From NCBI GenBank assembly GCA_000252525.1, contig JH611157.1, forward strand, positions 241,872-305,871: 64,000 nucleotides of DNA, given 5' to 3'. The notes below the pieces were generated by a model. The model searched no databases. It saw nothing but the letters and a program-made list of their open reading frames with translations, and was not told the origin of the DNA. This document shows positions 1 through 13,575 of this stretch, one piece after another. The position numbers and the translations under genes were made by a program. Position 1 is the first letter of the stretch, and each line of letters begins with the position of its first letter. Source of the DNA: SAR86 cluster bacterium SAR86A. GTDB lineage: Bacteria > Pseudomonadota > Gammaproteobacteria > Magnimaribacterales > D2472.

Positions 1-241
1 ACATATAAACATCATCAAAAAACTGCAAGGCAAAAGGATTTCTATTTCTTATCACCCAAGCAGAACCCTCGTTATCGAATAATAAGATTTTTGATCTAAA
101 ACTTTCGTCACCATATTCAAAATCTATGAATTTTACACCACTACCATAACTATATTTATCCGCAATCAAATTCATGTTTGACTGGCATGCTGAAAACATA
201 AATATTGAACAGATTAAAAAAATATACTTCAGATTTTTCAT
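1..241 (-). CDS. putative lipoprotein, truncated by window edge
   Basis: Minus frame from ATG at 241: MKNLKYIFLICSIFMFSACQSNMNLIADKYSYGSGVKFIDFEYGDESF...; signal peptide with FSAC lipobox; no stop before window edge. Confidence 0.7.
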   Translation of the reverse strand, partial: MKNLKYIFLICSIFMFSACQSNMNLIADKYSYGSGVKFIDFEYGDESFRSKILLFDNEGSAWVIRNRNPFALQFFDDVYM

Positions 242-342
242 ATTTTTATTTTGCCATAGAATTTTTAATTGTAAAAATTAGTAATTCTCTGTTCGAAACT
301 ACTCGACAGTGACTGATTAGATTTGAACAGTGATTTGATTTT

Positions 343-537
343 TTATCCATAATTGTCTGAAAAATATTTTTCTCTATCTTCTTTATTCATGCCAACTGTT
401 TCGTTCATAAAATTGTTTCTATCTTCTCTAGATTTAAAGACCCAAATGCAAACTGTATCATGTGAATGATAAATTGCTTTTAACTCGTCATCTATTTCAC
501 AAATTTCTTTTGGTATTTCTGTTTTAATACAAATCAT
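343..537 (-). CDS. small hypothetical protein
   Basis: ORF 343..597; internal ATG at 537 (MICIKTEIPKE...) forms an ATGA overlap with the stop of the upstream ORF 534..920, so this is the likelier start. Confidence 0.5.
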   Translation of the reverse strand: MICIKTEIPKEICEIDDELKAIYHSHDTVCIWVFKSREDRNNFMNETVGMNKEDREKYFSDNYG

Positions 538-920
538 GACACAAATCTTAACTTTCTGTGTATCAATGTAAACAAACCTGCTCCAATTATAGTCCATAGA
601 ATATCATTCCAATCGAAGACACCTCTTCCAGGTGTAAAAATTGTAATGAACTCATTGGCAATTAATCCTGAAATGGAGATTCCTACTGACCAATAGAGTC
701 GATTTTTAAATAAAGATGAATTAGGTTTGGATACTTCTGGAATCACTACATATAACAGAGCAGGCAACCCAATTCCTGGTAAGAAATTTGGAGCAACCCC
801 AAGAAGATAAATTATTATTCCGTTAGCACCATCATAATTTGGTCTTATGTAATCCTGGACTATAGAAAAAAGCAAAAAAGAAATAGCAAAAATAATGTAA
901 TAAACGAACTTTCTATTCAT
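534..920 (-). CDS. hypothetical membrane protein
   Basis: 128 aa ORF with several hydrophobic segments. Confidence 0.6.
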   Translation of the reverse strand: MNRKFVYYIIFAISFLLFSIVQDYIRPNYDGANGIIIYLLGVAPNFLPGIGLPALLYVVIPEVSKPNSSLFKNRLYWSVGISISGLIANEFITIFTPGRGVFDWNDILWTIIGAGLFTLIHRKLRFVS

Positions 921-1021
921 TTTGTATGTTTTATAACTAATATTTAATATCCAACAATCTTGTAAAAGTGGACAGTTCTATCTACTCGACAGTAACCGAG
1001 TAGAATAAACCCGACCTTTTT

Positions 1022-1345
1022 TTATTGTTTGTATGCTGATATTTCTTTAATTTTTCCATCAGTATCAATTTTAATAATATCGATTACTTTTAATGTTTCT
1101 TTGTTGTTGATAACAATTTCTATGATGCAAGTAGCAACATTGTCGTCTATATATAACTGATTTAAATTAACGGAGATTGTATCAACAGAGTTAAATATAT
1201 TCTTATTTGCTTCAAGAACTTTTTGTTTTCCTTCTGCATGAATGTCCCAGTCCTGAAGTGTAATTTCTTCAGAAAAAATATCTGATAATTTTTCTAAGTC
1301 TTTATTACAAAAATCTTCGAAATATTTTGTTACTAATTCTCTCAT
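1022..1345 (-). CDS. NTF2/SnoaL-like small protein
   Basis: 107 aa; YFEDFCNKDLEKLSDIFSEEITLQDW... pattern; start overlaps glmS stop (ATGA). Confidence 0.6.
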   Translation of the reverse strand: MRELVTKYFEDFCNKDLEKLSDIFSEEITLQDWDIHAEGKQKVLEANKNIFNSVDTISVNLNQLYIDDNVATCIIEIVINNKETLKVIDIIKIDTDGKIKEISAYKQ

Positions 1346-3168
1346 TCTACGGTGACCGACTTTGCTAAGTTTCTAGGTTGATCAATGTCTGTTCCTCTAA
1401 GTAATGCAACTTCATAAGAAAGTATTTGAAGAGGAATTGTGTAAATAATAGGAGTTAAGAGAAAATCACATTTAGGCATATTTATTAATCTGCCAGATTT
1501 TAAATCCATTGAGATTGAGGGATCAGAAAACACATATAGAGTCCCGCCTCTAGCTTTTACTTCTTCAAGATTAGAGACTAATTTTTCTGCAATCTCACTC
1601 TCTGGTGCTAGTGCAATAACAGGCATCTCTTCATCGATAAGTGCAAGTGGTCCGTGTTTAAGTTCACCTGCTGGATAAGCCTCAGCATGAATATAAGAAA
1701 TTTCTTTTAATTTTAAGGCTCCTTCTTTTGCAATTGGATAAAAAATACCTCTTCCAAGGAATAAAGCATTATCTTTCGATGCAATTTCAGGTGCTATTTC
1801 TAATATTTCATCTTTAAGTTTTAATGTTTCCTGAACTGTATCTGGCAATGATCTTAACGCAGTAATTATTCTTTTTCTTAATTTAGGATTTCTATTTCTG
1901 CTTTTTGCCAAAGATAGAGCTAACAACATTAATGCCGCAAGCTGAGTAGTAAAAGCTTTAGTAGAAGCAACTCCAATTTCTGGTCCAGCGTTTGTAAATA
2001 TTGAATATTCTGACTCCCTAGCTAGCGAGCTTGTTGGAACATTACATATACAAAGAGTAGATAAGTAATCTTTTTCTTTTGCGTATCTGAGGGCGGCCAA
2101 TGTGTCTGCAGTTTCACCGGATTGTGAAATTGTTACTAAAAGTGAGTCTTCATCAACATGAGGATTTCTATATCTGTATTCCGAAGCATAATCGATTTGA
2201 GTTGGAAGCTCTGAAATTGCAGAAAACCAATTAGCAGCAACTCTTCCTGCGTGTAAGCTTGTCCCGCATGCAACTATTTGAACTCTTTTTACCTTTTGGA
2301 AAATATCTGATGAGCCTAGGCCAAAAATATTTTCCAAAACATCATCTCCACCCACTCTTCCATCGATAGTATTCAATATTGCATCAGGTTGTTCATAGAT
2401 TTCTTTTTCCATGAAGTGTTTATATTCACCTTTTGAGGTCGCTTGATTTGAAATATCAATATGTGTAATTTCTCTACTAACCTTTTGTTTAGTATCATCA
2501 AAAATTGTGTAGCTTTCTGAAGTAAGCTCAGCAACATCACCGTCTTCAAGAAATATAAATTCATTGGTAAGTTGGCCTATTGCAAGCGGGTCTGAGGCGG
2601 CTAAAAATTCATCTGTGCCAATCCCTATTAAAAGGGGTGATTTACTTCTTGCAATAACTATATTTTGGTCATTCTCTCTATCAATTGCCGCTATTGCATA
2701 TGCTCCATCAAGTTTTTCTTTTGTTAAATACATTGAGTCGACCATTGAATTGCCCTTGCTTAGAAAATATTCAAGCAAGTGAGCAATTAGCTCTGAGTCG
2801 GTTTGAGATGAAAAAGAGTAACCTTCGTCTTTAAGAAATTCTTTTAGGTCAAGATAATTTTCAATGATTCCATTGTGAACTATATAAACCCTTTCGTTGG
2901 ATTTATGAGGATGTGCATTTTCTTCCGATGGCTCACCATGGGTTGCCCATCTGGTATGTGCAATACCGAGTTTACTCTTTGGCTTTTCAGCAATCATCTT
3001 TTCTTCAAGCAATTTGACTTTACCTAAGGTTCTTAAATGAGCAATTTGATCTTTTTGATGAAGCGCTATACCCGCAGAATCATATCCACGGTATTCCATT
3101 TTATGGAGCCCTTGAACTAGTAACTTACCAACGTTACGATTTGAGGCAGCAGCTATAATTCCACACAT
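1342..3168 (-). CDS. glmS: glutamine--fructose-6-phosphate aminotransferase (isomerizing)
   Basis: MCGIIAA N-terminal Cys amidotransferase, two SIS domains, C-terminal LAKSVTVE. Confidence 0.97.
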   Translation of the reverse strand: MCGIIAAASNRNVGKLLVQGLHKMEYRGYDSAGIALHQKDQIAHLRTLGKVKLLEEKMIAEKPKSKLGIAHTRWATHGEPSEENAHPHKSNERVYIVHNGIIENYLDLKEFLKDEGYSFSSQTDSELIAHLLEYFLSKGNSMVDSMYLTKEKLDGAYAIAAIDRENDQNIVIARSKSPLLIGIGTDEFLAASDPLAIGQLTNEFIFLEDGDVAELTSESYTIFDDTKQKVSREITHIDISNQATSKGEYKHFMEKEIYEQPDAILNTIDGRVGGDDVLENIFGLGSSDIFQKVKRVQIVACGTSLHAGRVAANWFSAISELPTQIDYASEYRYRNPHVDEDSLLVTISQSGETADTLAALRYAKEKDYLSTLCICNVPTSSLARESEYSIFTNAGPEIGVASTKAFTTQLAALMLLALSLAKSRNRNPKLRKRIITALRSLPDTVQETLKLKDEILEIAPEIASKDNALFLGRGIFYPIAKEGALKLKEISYIHAEAYPAGELKHGPLALIDEEMPVIALAPESEIAEKLVSNLEEVKARGGTLYVFSDPSISMDLKSGRLINMPKCDFLLTPIIYTIPLQILSYEVALLRGTDIDQPRNLAKSVTVE

Positions 3169-3173
3169 CTTTT

Positions 3174-4529
3174 TTAGTCCTTGTTTTTAGACCAATCTTC
3201 AACATTATTTTGTTTTGATCTTCCTACACCAAGAGCATTATCTGGAACGTCTTTAGTAATAACTGAGCCTGCAGCTACATATGCATTAGATCCAATCGTT
3301 ACTGGCGCGACTAATGAAGAATTTGTTCCAACAAAGCTTTCATCTCCAATCTTGGTTTGATGTTTATCCTTTCCATCATAATTACATGTTATGGTTCCAG
3401 CTCCAATGTTTGATCCACTGCCAATTTCTGCATCGCCTAGATATGCAAAGTGACTTGCTTTTGATCCTTTTCCGACGGTAGTTTTTTTGGTCTCTACAAA
3501 ATTACCAATTTTTGCTGAATCGTCGATTTGACTGCCTTCACGCAGTCTTGCATATGGACCAATTATGCAATCTTTACCAACTTTTGATGAAACCAAATGA
3601 GAAAATGCTTCAATGGAAGTGTTATTACCTATTTCAACGTCTTTTAAGATTGTATTTGGTCCTATTGATACATTATCACCAAGCTTTACAACTCCATCTA
3701 AGATTACGTTTACATCTATAATGCAGTCTGTTCCAGCAGAAACTTCTCCTCTGACATCAACTCTATTTGGATCAGAAACAGTAATACCCATTTCTAAAAG
3801 ATCTTTTGATTTCATTTTTCTAAATGTTTCCTCTAACTCTGATAACTCTTTTTTAGTATTTGCTCCTTTCACCTCTTCATTGGAAACAATACATGTCTTA
3901 ATTTTAAACCCTTTTTTATTAATTATAGAAACTATATCAGTTAAATAATACTCTCCAGCAGCATTATCATTTTTTATTTCTTCAAGCGCTTCTGCAAGCA
4001 GAACTTTGTTACAACACAGAATACCAGTAAATATTTCAGATATTTTTTTGTCCGCATTTGATGCATCCTTTTCTTCAATGATTTGAGTTACATTTCCATC
4101 ATTATCTTTTTTAACTCTTCCATATCCGAATGGATTATCGACTTTAGTGGATAGTATTGTAAGACTCTTATCATCTGTAGAAACTAAATTTTCCAAGGTC
4201 TCTTTTTTTATTAAAGGAACATCTCCATACAGAACAAGCACCTTATCAGCGTCGTCAACTTCATTTATTCCACATTTAACTGCATCCCCTGTGCCAATAG
4301 GTGAAGCTTGTTCACATGTAGAAATTTCAAAGTCAAAATTTTTAGACTCGTTAATTATTGAATCTTTATCAAATCCTACAATAAGGGTTATTTTTGTACT
4401 TATGCTTCCTGCAGTTTTACAAATCATTTCGAGCATGGTTTTTCCACCAACCCTTTGTAAGGACTTTGCTCTTTTAGATTTCATTCTAGACCCCTCTCCA
4501 GCGGCCAGAATTATAGTGTGTATGTTCAC
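3174..4529 (-). CDS. glmU: bifunctional UDP-GlcNAc pyrophosphorylase / GlcN-1-P acetyltransferase
   Basis: LAAGEGSRMKS nucleotidyltransferase motif plus C-terminal left-handed beta-helix hexapeptides. Confidence 0.96.
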   Translation of the reverse strand: MNIHTIILAAGEGSRMKSKRAKSLQRVGGKTMLEMICKTAGSISTKITLIVGFDKDSIINESKNFDFEISTCEQASPIGTGDAVKCGINEVDDADKVLVLYGDVPLIKKETLENLVSTDDKSLTILSTKVDNPFGYGRVKKDNDGNVTQIIEEKDASNADKKISEIFTGILCCNKVLLAEALEEIKNDNAAGEYYLTDIVSIINKKGFKIKTCIVSNEEVKGANTKKELSELEETFRKMKSKDLLEMGITVSDPNRVDVRGEVSAGTDCIIDVNVILDGVVKLGDNVSIGPNTILKDVEIGNNTSIEAFSHLVSSKVGKDCIIGPYARLREGSQIDDSAKIGNFVETKKTTVGKGSKASHFAYLGDAEIGSGSNIGAGTITCNYDGKDKHQTKIGDESFVGTNSSLVAPVTIGSNAYVAAGSVITKDVPDNALGVGRSKQNNVEDWSKNKD

Positions 4530-4555
4530 AATTTAATTAAGGTTAAATGAATACC

Positions 4556-4972
4556 TTACTGTTTTTTGCGAAGTTTTTGAATAGTCTTAAGTCTAGCAAC
4601 CGCTTCAGCTAACTGGGCTGATGCTTTTGCATAATCAATAGATGTGTCTTTATTGGCTAATTCTTGTTCAGCGATTTCCTTTGCTTTTATGGCCTCGGAC
4701 TCATCAAGGCTCTCAGCCCTTTCAGCAGTATCAGATAAAACTGTTACCAAGTCTGGTTGGACTTCTAGAAAGCCTCCAGAACAAAAAAAAGCTTCTTCTT
4801 CTGAACCATTTTGAACTCTGACAGGCCCAGCTGCTAAGCCTGTTAGTAAAGGAGTATGGCCGGGAGCTATACCTAGCTCGCCTAGCGTTCCGGTTGCAAA
4901 AACCATGGTCGCTTCACCAGAATAGATTTCTTCACTTGATGAAACAATATTGATCTTCATGGTTTTACTCAT
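4556..4972 (-). CDS. atpC: F1 ATP synthase epsilon subunit
   Basis: 138 aa, position in atp operon, epsilon motifs (LGELGIAPGHTPLLT). Confidence 0.96.
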   Translation of the reverse strand: MSKTMKINIVSSSEEIYSGEATMVFATGTLGELGIAPGHTPLLTGLAAGPVRVQNGSEEEAFFCSGGFLEVQPDLVTVLSDTAERAESLDESEAIKAKEIAEQELANKDTSIDYAKASAQLAEAVARLKTIQKLRKKQ

Positions 4973-7244
<2,272 letters not shown>

Positions 7245-7250
7245 AATTAA

Positions 7251-8795
7251 TTAAAAAGTTTGGGTTTTCTTAAAGTCTTCTACTAACTCAACAAATTGAG
7301 CTTCAATATCATCATTCCAATCACCAGTAGAATTTATCTGATCTTCCAACTCACCTTTTTCTGAAGTGAGGTAACCATGAAGGGCCTCTTCAAAAGCTAA
7401 GATTTTTTCAACCTCAACATCAGCCATATAACCTCTGTCTGCAGCAAATAGGCTGAGTGCTTGTTGGGCAACACTCATCGGCGCATATTGCTTTTGTTTA
7501 AGTAGCTCAGTAAAAGCCTTACCGTTTGCAAGTTGTTGTTTTGTTGCATCATCTAGATCTGATGCAAACTGAGAGAACGCAGCCAATTCACGATACTGAG
7601 CTAAAGCTGTTCTTACTCCACCTGCTAATTTCTTCATAATCTTTGTTTGTGCTGAGCCTCCAACCCTTGAAACTGAAAGGCCTGGGTTAATAGCTGGCCT
7701 GACACCAGAATTAAATAGTTCTGTTTCTAAATATATTTGTCCATCAGTAATAGATATAACGTTTGTTGGAACGAATGCAGAAACATCACCAGCCAAAGTC
7801 TCAATGATTGGTAATGCTGTTAAGGAACCGGTTTTACCTTTTACTTTACCGCCGGTAACCTGTTCAACATATTCAGCGTTAACTCTTGCAGCTCTTTCTA
7901 ACAACCTTGAGTGAAGGTAAAAAACATCACCAGGATAAGCTTCCCTACCAGGAGGCCTCTTCAGCAATAAAGACACTTGTCTGTATGCAACCGCTTGTTT
8001 AGAAAGATCATCGTATACAATTAAAGCGTCTTCACCCTTATCTCTAAAATATTCACCCATTGTGCAACCAGCATAGGCTGATAAGTATTGCATAGGAGCA
8101 GGATCAGCAGCTGTTGCTGAGACAACAATGGTGTGTTCCATTGCTCCATATTCTTCAAGTTTTCTAACAACGTTTGCAACCGTGGATTGTTTTTGACCAA
8201 TAGCAACATAGATACATTTTATTCCAGTTCCTTTCTGATTGATTATCGCGTCAACAGCTACAGCTGTTTTTCCAGTTTGTCTGTCACCAATTATCAATTC
8301 TCTTTGACCCCTTCCAATTGGAACCATTGCATCAACCGCTTTTAAACCGATTTGAACTGGTTGATCAACCGATTGTCTTGCAATAACACCTGGAGCAACA
8401 ACCTCAACAGGCAATGATTTTTCAGCTTTTATCTCGCCCTTTCCATCTATAGGAGTTCCAAGAGTATTAACAACTCTTCCTAAGAGCTCTTCACCAACAG
8501 GAACTTCCAAAACCTTTCCAGTACAAACTGCTTTTTGGCCCTCAATGATCTCCAAATAATCTCCTAGTACAACTGCACCAACAGAGTCCTGCTCAAGGTT
8601 AAGTGCCATGCCCTTAGTACCATTTTCAAATTCAATCACCTCACCATACATGACGTCACCCATGCCGTGAATTCTTACAATACCGTCAGAAACACTGACA
8701 ACGATACCTTCGTTTTTTCTCTCTGCTGAAAGATCTAATCCAGCGATTTTTTCTTTTAAAACGCTAGAAATTTCTGATGGATTTAATTGGCTCAT
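7251..8795 (-). CDS. atpA: F1 ATP synthase alpha subunit
   Basis: [18 protein letters not shown]; 514 aa. Confidence 0.98.
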   Translation of the reverse strand: MSQLNPSEISSVLKEKIAGLDLSAERKNEGIVVSVSDGIVRIHGMGDVMYGEVIEFENGTKGMALNLEQDSVGAVVLGDYLEIIEGQKAVCTGKVLEVPVGEELLGRVVNTLGTPIDGKGEIKAEKSLPVEVVAPGVIARQSVDQPVQIGLKAVDAMVPIGRGQRELIIGDRQTGKTAVAVDAIINQKGTGIKCIYVAIGQKQSTVANVVRKLEEYGAMEHTIVVSATAADPAPMQYLSAYAGCTMGEYFRDKGEDALIVYDDLSKQAVAYRQVSLLLKRPPGREAYPGDVFYLHSRLLERAARVNAEYVEQVTGGKVKGKTGSLTALPIIETLAGDVSAFVPTNVISITDGQIYLETELFNSGVRPAINPGLSVSRVGGSAQTKIMKKLAGGVRTALAQYRELAAFSQFASDLDDATKQQLANGKAFTELLKQKQYAPMSVAQQALSLFAADRGYMADVEVEKILAFEEALHGYLTSEKGELEDQINSTGDWNDDIEAQFVELVEDFKKTQTF

Positions 8796-8804
8796 ACTTT
8801 CACC

Positions 8805-9341
8805 TTAAAAATTTAATTGATTTATTAGTTTTTTAACCTTACCTCTTATAGAAAGATCAAGTGTTTCATCTCCTATTTTTACTGAAAGGCCGCCCATCAT
8901 ATTTGGGTCTTTTGAAAAATATATATTGGCATCTTTGCCATAAGTTTTTTTTAATTTTTGTTCAATATTGTTCTTTGATTCTTCACCAACATCTGTTGCG
9001 ACAAAGACCTCAACCGACTTTTGATCTTTATGATCTTCTAAAAGCTCTTGATAAATAAGATATATTGTCTCGAGAAGATTTAAGCGCTTATTTTCAGATA
9101 ATATCTCTAATAGTTTTTTAGATTTATCTGAAATGGAATCTTCAAAAAGATTAACCAGAATAGATACAACATCTTGTCTGGAAAGAGATGGATTTTCTAT
9201 AGTATTGATAACTCCTTCTGTTTTTGATGCTGCTGCCATAATTTTTAATTCTTCTGCCATCTCATCAATATTTTTAGATTCAACAGCAGAGTCAAAAAGC
9301 GCTTTTGCATATGGTCTGGCTAAAGGGGTTAGTTCTATCAT
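8805..9341 (-). CDS. atpH: F1 ATP synthase delta subunit
   Basis: 178 aa; ARPYAKALFD; operon position. Confidence 0.95.
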   Translation of the reverse strand: MIELTPLARPYAKALFDSAVESKNIDEMAEELKIMAAASKTEGVINTIENPSLSRQDVVSILVNLFEDSISDKSKKLLEILSENKRLNLLETIYLIYQELLEDHKDQKSVEVFVATDVGEESKNNIEQKLKKTYGKDANIYFSKDPNMMGGLSVKIGDETLDLSIRGKVKKLINQLNF

Positions 9342-9344
9342 TGC

Positions 9345-9815
9345 CTATAATTCCTCTGCAGCTTTTTTTAAAATCTCTTCATGTTTCTCTTTGGAGATTT
9401 CATCGCCAAGGATTTTTTGAGTTGTATCAATAATTATTTCTGACATTTGCTCCCTAAGCTCCTCTTTTGCTTTGTTTTTTTCATTTTCAATAGTTGTTGA
9501 AGCTGAGGTCAAAATCTTTTCTGCTTCTGCCTCTGCCTTTGACGACGCATCACTAACAATTTGTGATGCTCTAGCATTTGCTTTTTCTAGAATTTCAGCC
9601 GCTTCAGCTTTTGCTTGATCGAGCTCCTTGTCAAAAGCAAGCTTGGCCTCCTCAAGAGAATCATCGGCTTTTTTTGCAGCCTCTAAACCATCAGATATTC
9701 TTTTCTCTCTTTCTTTCATAACAGAAAGAATTGGAGGATAGATATACTTCCAGCATATAGCAACAAATACAATCATTACGACTGCTTGAGCAAGTAAGGT
9801 TGCGTTTATATTCAT
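9345..9815 (-). CDS. atpF: F0 ATP synthase b subunit
   Basis: N-terminal TM helix, long charged coiled coil, operon position. Confidence 0.95.
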   Translation of the reverse strand: MNINATLLAQAVVMIVFVAICWKYIYPPILSVMKEREKRISDGLEAAKKADDSLEEAKLAFDKELDQAKAEAAEILEKANARASQIVSDASSKAEAEAEKILTSASTTIENEKNKAKEELREQMSEIIIDTTQKILGDEISKEKHEEILKKAAEEL

Positions 9816-9830
9816 ATTTAAATCTTTCTT

Positions 9831-10061
<231 letters not shown>

Positions 10062-10075
10062 CTATATTTAGAGGA

Positions 10076-11298
<1,223 letters not shown>

Positions 11299-11377
11299 GC
11301 TGAGATTTACTGGGTTAAATTAATTATTATTCTGGCGAGAATTATAAAAATTTATCAATTTTTAAACAAGGAATTTA

Positions 11378-12220
11378 TTATTTATTTTTGAGTTTTTGAA
11401 TTATCGAATCTAATTCATCAAGCGTTTTATATAAAATTGAAACCCTGCCAGCATTTTTATTTTTTGTATCTATTTCTATTTTGTGTCCAAAGCTTTCAGA
11501 CATCTCTTGCTCAACATTTAAAATATCGGTGTCCTTTGTTTTTTGTTTGGCATTTTTGTTGGTTGGTTTTTTTGAGGTCAATCCACTAAGGTCTTTAATA
11601 GAAAGCTTCTCTTTAACAATTTTTTTTGCCAGATCTTCAGCTTCTTTTGAGTCCATTGATGCAAGTAGCTTGGCATGCCCTTTTTCTATCAATCCATCTG
11701 AAAGCATATCTAGCACTGATGCTGGAAGGGATAAAATTCTTAATGAGTTTGCAATCGTGCTCCTTGCTTTCCCGGTTGAGCTAGCAACCTCATCTTGTGT
11801 AAGGCCAAATTCTCTTTTAAGCCTGTCCAAGCCTCTGGCCTCTTCAACGGGGTTGAGGTCTTCTCTTTGGAGGTTTTCAATTAATGCAGATACCAAGGCA
11901 TCTTGATCTTGTTTTTGGTCAACCAAACATGGAATAGATTCTAAACCAGCTCTTTTTGCAGCTCTAAGCCTTCTTTCGCCAGCTATAACCTCGAACTCAT
12001 TAAGACCTAATTCTCTGACTAATATTGGAGATAAAACTCCTTGGTTTTTTATTGAGTTGGTAAGTTCTTGGAGTTTAACGTCATCAAAGTTTGATCTTGG
12101 TTGAAATCGCCCTGGTTTTATTTTGTTTAAATTTATTTCCTTAACTGTTTTTTGGTTGTTTTGAGACTCACCGAGAAGCGCATCTAAGCCCTTGTTTAAA
12201 ATTTTATTATCATCAGACAT
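11378..12220 (-). CDS. parB: chromosome partitioning protein ParB
   Basis: ParB/Spo0J motifs (FEVIAGERRLRAAKRAG); likely ATG at 12220. Confidence 0.95.
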   Translation of the reverse strand: MSDDNKILNKGLDALLGESQNNQKTVKEINLNKIKPGRFQPRSNFDDVKLQELTNSIKNQGVLSPILVRELGLNEFEVIAGERRLRAAKRAGLESIPCLVDQKQDQDALVSALIENLQREDLNPVEEARGLDRLKREFGLTQDEVASSTGKARSTIANSLRILSLPASVLDMLSDGLIEKGHAKLLASMDSKEAEDLAKKIVKEKLSIKDLSGLTSKKPTNKNAKQKTKDTDILNVEQEMSESFGHKIEIDTKNKNAGRVSILYKTLDELDSIIQKLKNK

Positions 12221-12974
12221 ATTCAACCCTTCTAATTAGTTCGCCTGCAAGAGCAAGATATGCTTTTGCACCATATGAATTTGGCATATATTTTATCCCA
12301 GAAATTCCATGGCTTGGTGCCTCAGCAAGTTTTATGTTTCTTGGGATAAGCGTATTAAAGACTAGGTTTGAAAAATGCTTTTCAAGCTCTTCAGACACCT
12401 CTTTTGCAAGATTATTTCTCATGTCAACCATTGTTCTTACAATACCTAAAACCCTATTAGAAGTCATGTTTTTATTAGAAAGGGTTTCAATGGTTTGCAT
12501 CAGTCCGGCCACCCCCTCAAGAGAATAGTACTCACATTGAAGTGGTATAAGTGTTCCAGAAGCACAAAAAAGAGCTTCTATTGTTAATTGGTTTAGGGTT
12601 GGTGGGGTATCAATAATTGTATAGTCAAATTTGTTTTCAAAATCAGCCAAACTTTTTGTTAGAAAGCCTTGGTTGTTGTCATTTCTAATGGCCACCTCTA
12701 AGGCTATTAGCCCCTCGTCTCCTGGGATTATTTTATAATCATCTGTGGAGCTCTGTGTGCAATCTTCAAGCGAAACCTGGTCAAAATAGTGGTCGCAAAG
12801 CGTTTTTCTGTTTGCTCCTTCTATTCCGGCAGCTGTTGAAGCGTTGCCTTGGGGGTCTAGATCAATTAAAAGTATTTTTCTTTTGGTTGAGGCCAGGGAA
12901 GCAGCAAGATTAACCGCTGTTGTAGTTTTTCCTACTCCGCCTTTCTGGTTGGCTATTGCAATAATCTTATTCAT
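12213..12974 (-). CDS. parA: chromosome partitioning ATPase ParA/Soj
   Basis: NQKGGVGKTTTAVNLAASLA deviant Walker A. Confidence 0.96.
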   Translation of the reverse strand: MNKIIAIANQKGGVGKTTTAVNLAASLASTKRKILLIDLDPQGNASTAAGIEGANRKTLCDHYFDQVSLEDCTQSSTDDYKIIPGDEGLIALEVAIRNDNNQGFLTKSLADFENKFDYTIIDTPPTLNQLTIEALFCASGTLIPLQCEYYSLEGVAGLMQTIETLSNKNMTSNRVLGIVRTMVDMRNNLAKEVSEELEKHFSNLVFNTLIPRNIKLAEAPSHGISGIKYMPNSYGAKAYLALAGELIRRVEYV

Positions 12975-13575
12975 TTGGTTTTATTATTACTAAGTTCCTT
13001 TCTCCATTTTTTCCATCCAGCTTGATTATTTCATATGATAGTTGTTTTGTGTTTGTTGTTTCTATTTCGTCTTCTATTTTTTCTTTTTTTCCTTTAAGAA
13101 GAAGGTATTTTGATCTTTTATGAATGTTGTTTTTGGTAATGTTAAGTGTTTTTTTTATGTTAGCAAAAGCCCTGGTTGTTATATAGTCAAAAGAGTCGAG
13201 GTTGTTTTTTTGTATTAGGGTTTTGTTTATGACTTCAATATTATTAAGCTCTAGTGTGTTTATTGTGTTCTTTAAAAAATATGCTTTTTTTCTGCTGCTT
13301 TCGACGAGGTATATTTTGTTCTTGGGTTTTGATATTCCAATAACCATCCCCGGGAAGCCCCCACCAGAACCCAGGTCCATTACACTTTTATTTTCATAGA
13401 TGTGCTCTAAAACAGGTAAGCAGTCTAGTATGTCTTTATTAAAAACCTCTTTTTTGTTGCTTCTAGCAAATATATTGTGTGTCGCATTAAACTCAATTGC
13501 TAAATCGACGTATTTATTGATTTTATTCTTTGTGTTTTGATCAAGTCTTTCAAACAATGTTTTGTTATCAGGCAT
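12967..13575 (-). CDS. rsmG: 16S rRNA (guanine-N7) methyltransferase
   Basis: VMDLGSGGGFPGMVIGI SAM motif; adjacent to mnmG; ATG at 13575. Confidence 0.95.
   Translation of the reverse strand: MPDNKTLFERLDQNTKNKINKYVDLAIEFNATHNIFARSNKKEVFNKDILDCLPVLEHIYENKSVMDLGSGGGFPGMVIGISKPKNKIYLVESSRKKAYFLKNTINTLELNNIEVINKTLIQKNNLDSFDYITTRAFANIKKTLNITKNNIHKRSKYLLLKGKKEKIEDEIETTNTKQLSYEIIKLDGKNGERNLVIIKPNE

Noticed and set aside
299-1004. Integron attC sites at the left edge
   Set aside because: Repeats lack the RYYYAAC/GTTRRRY cores and no integrase is visible.
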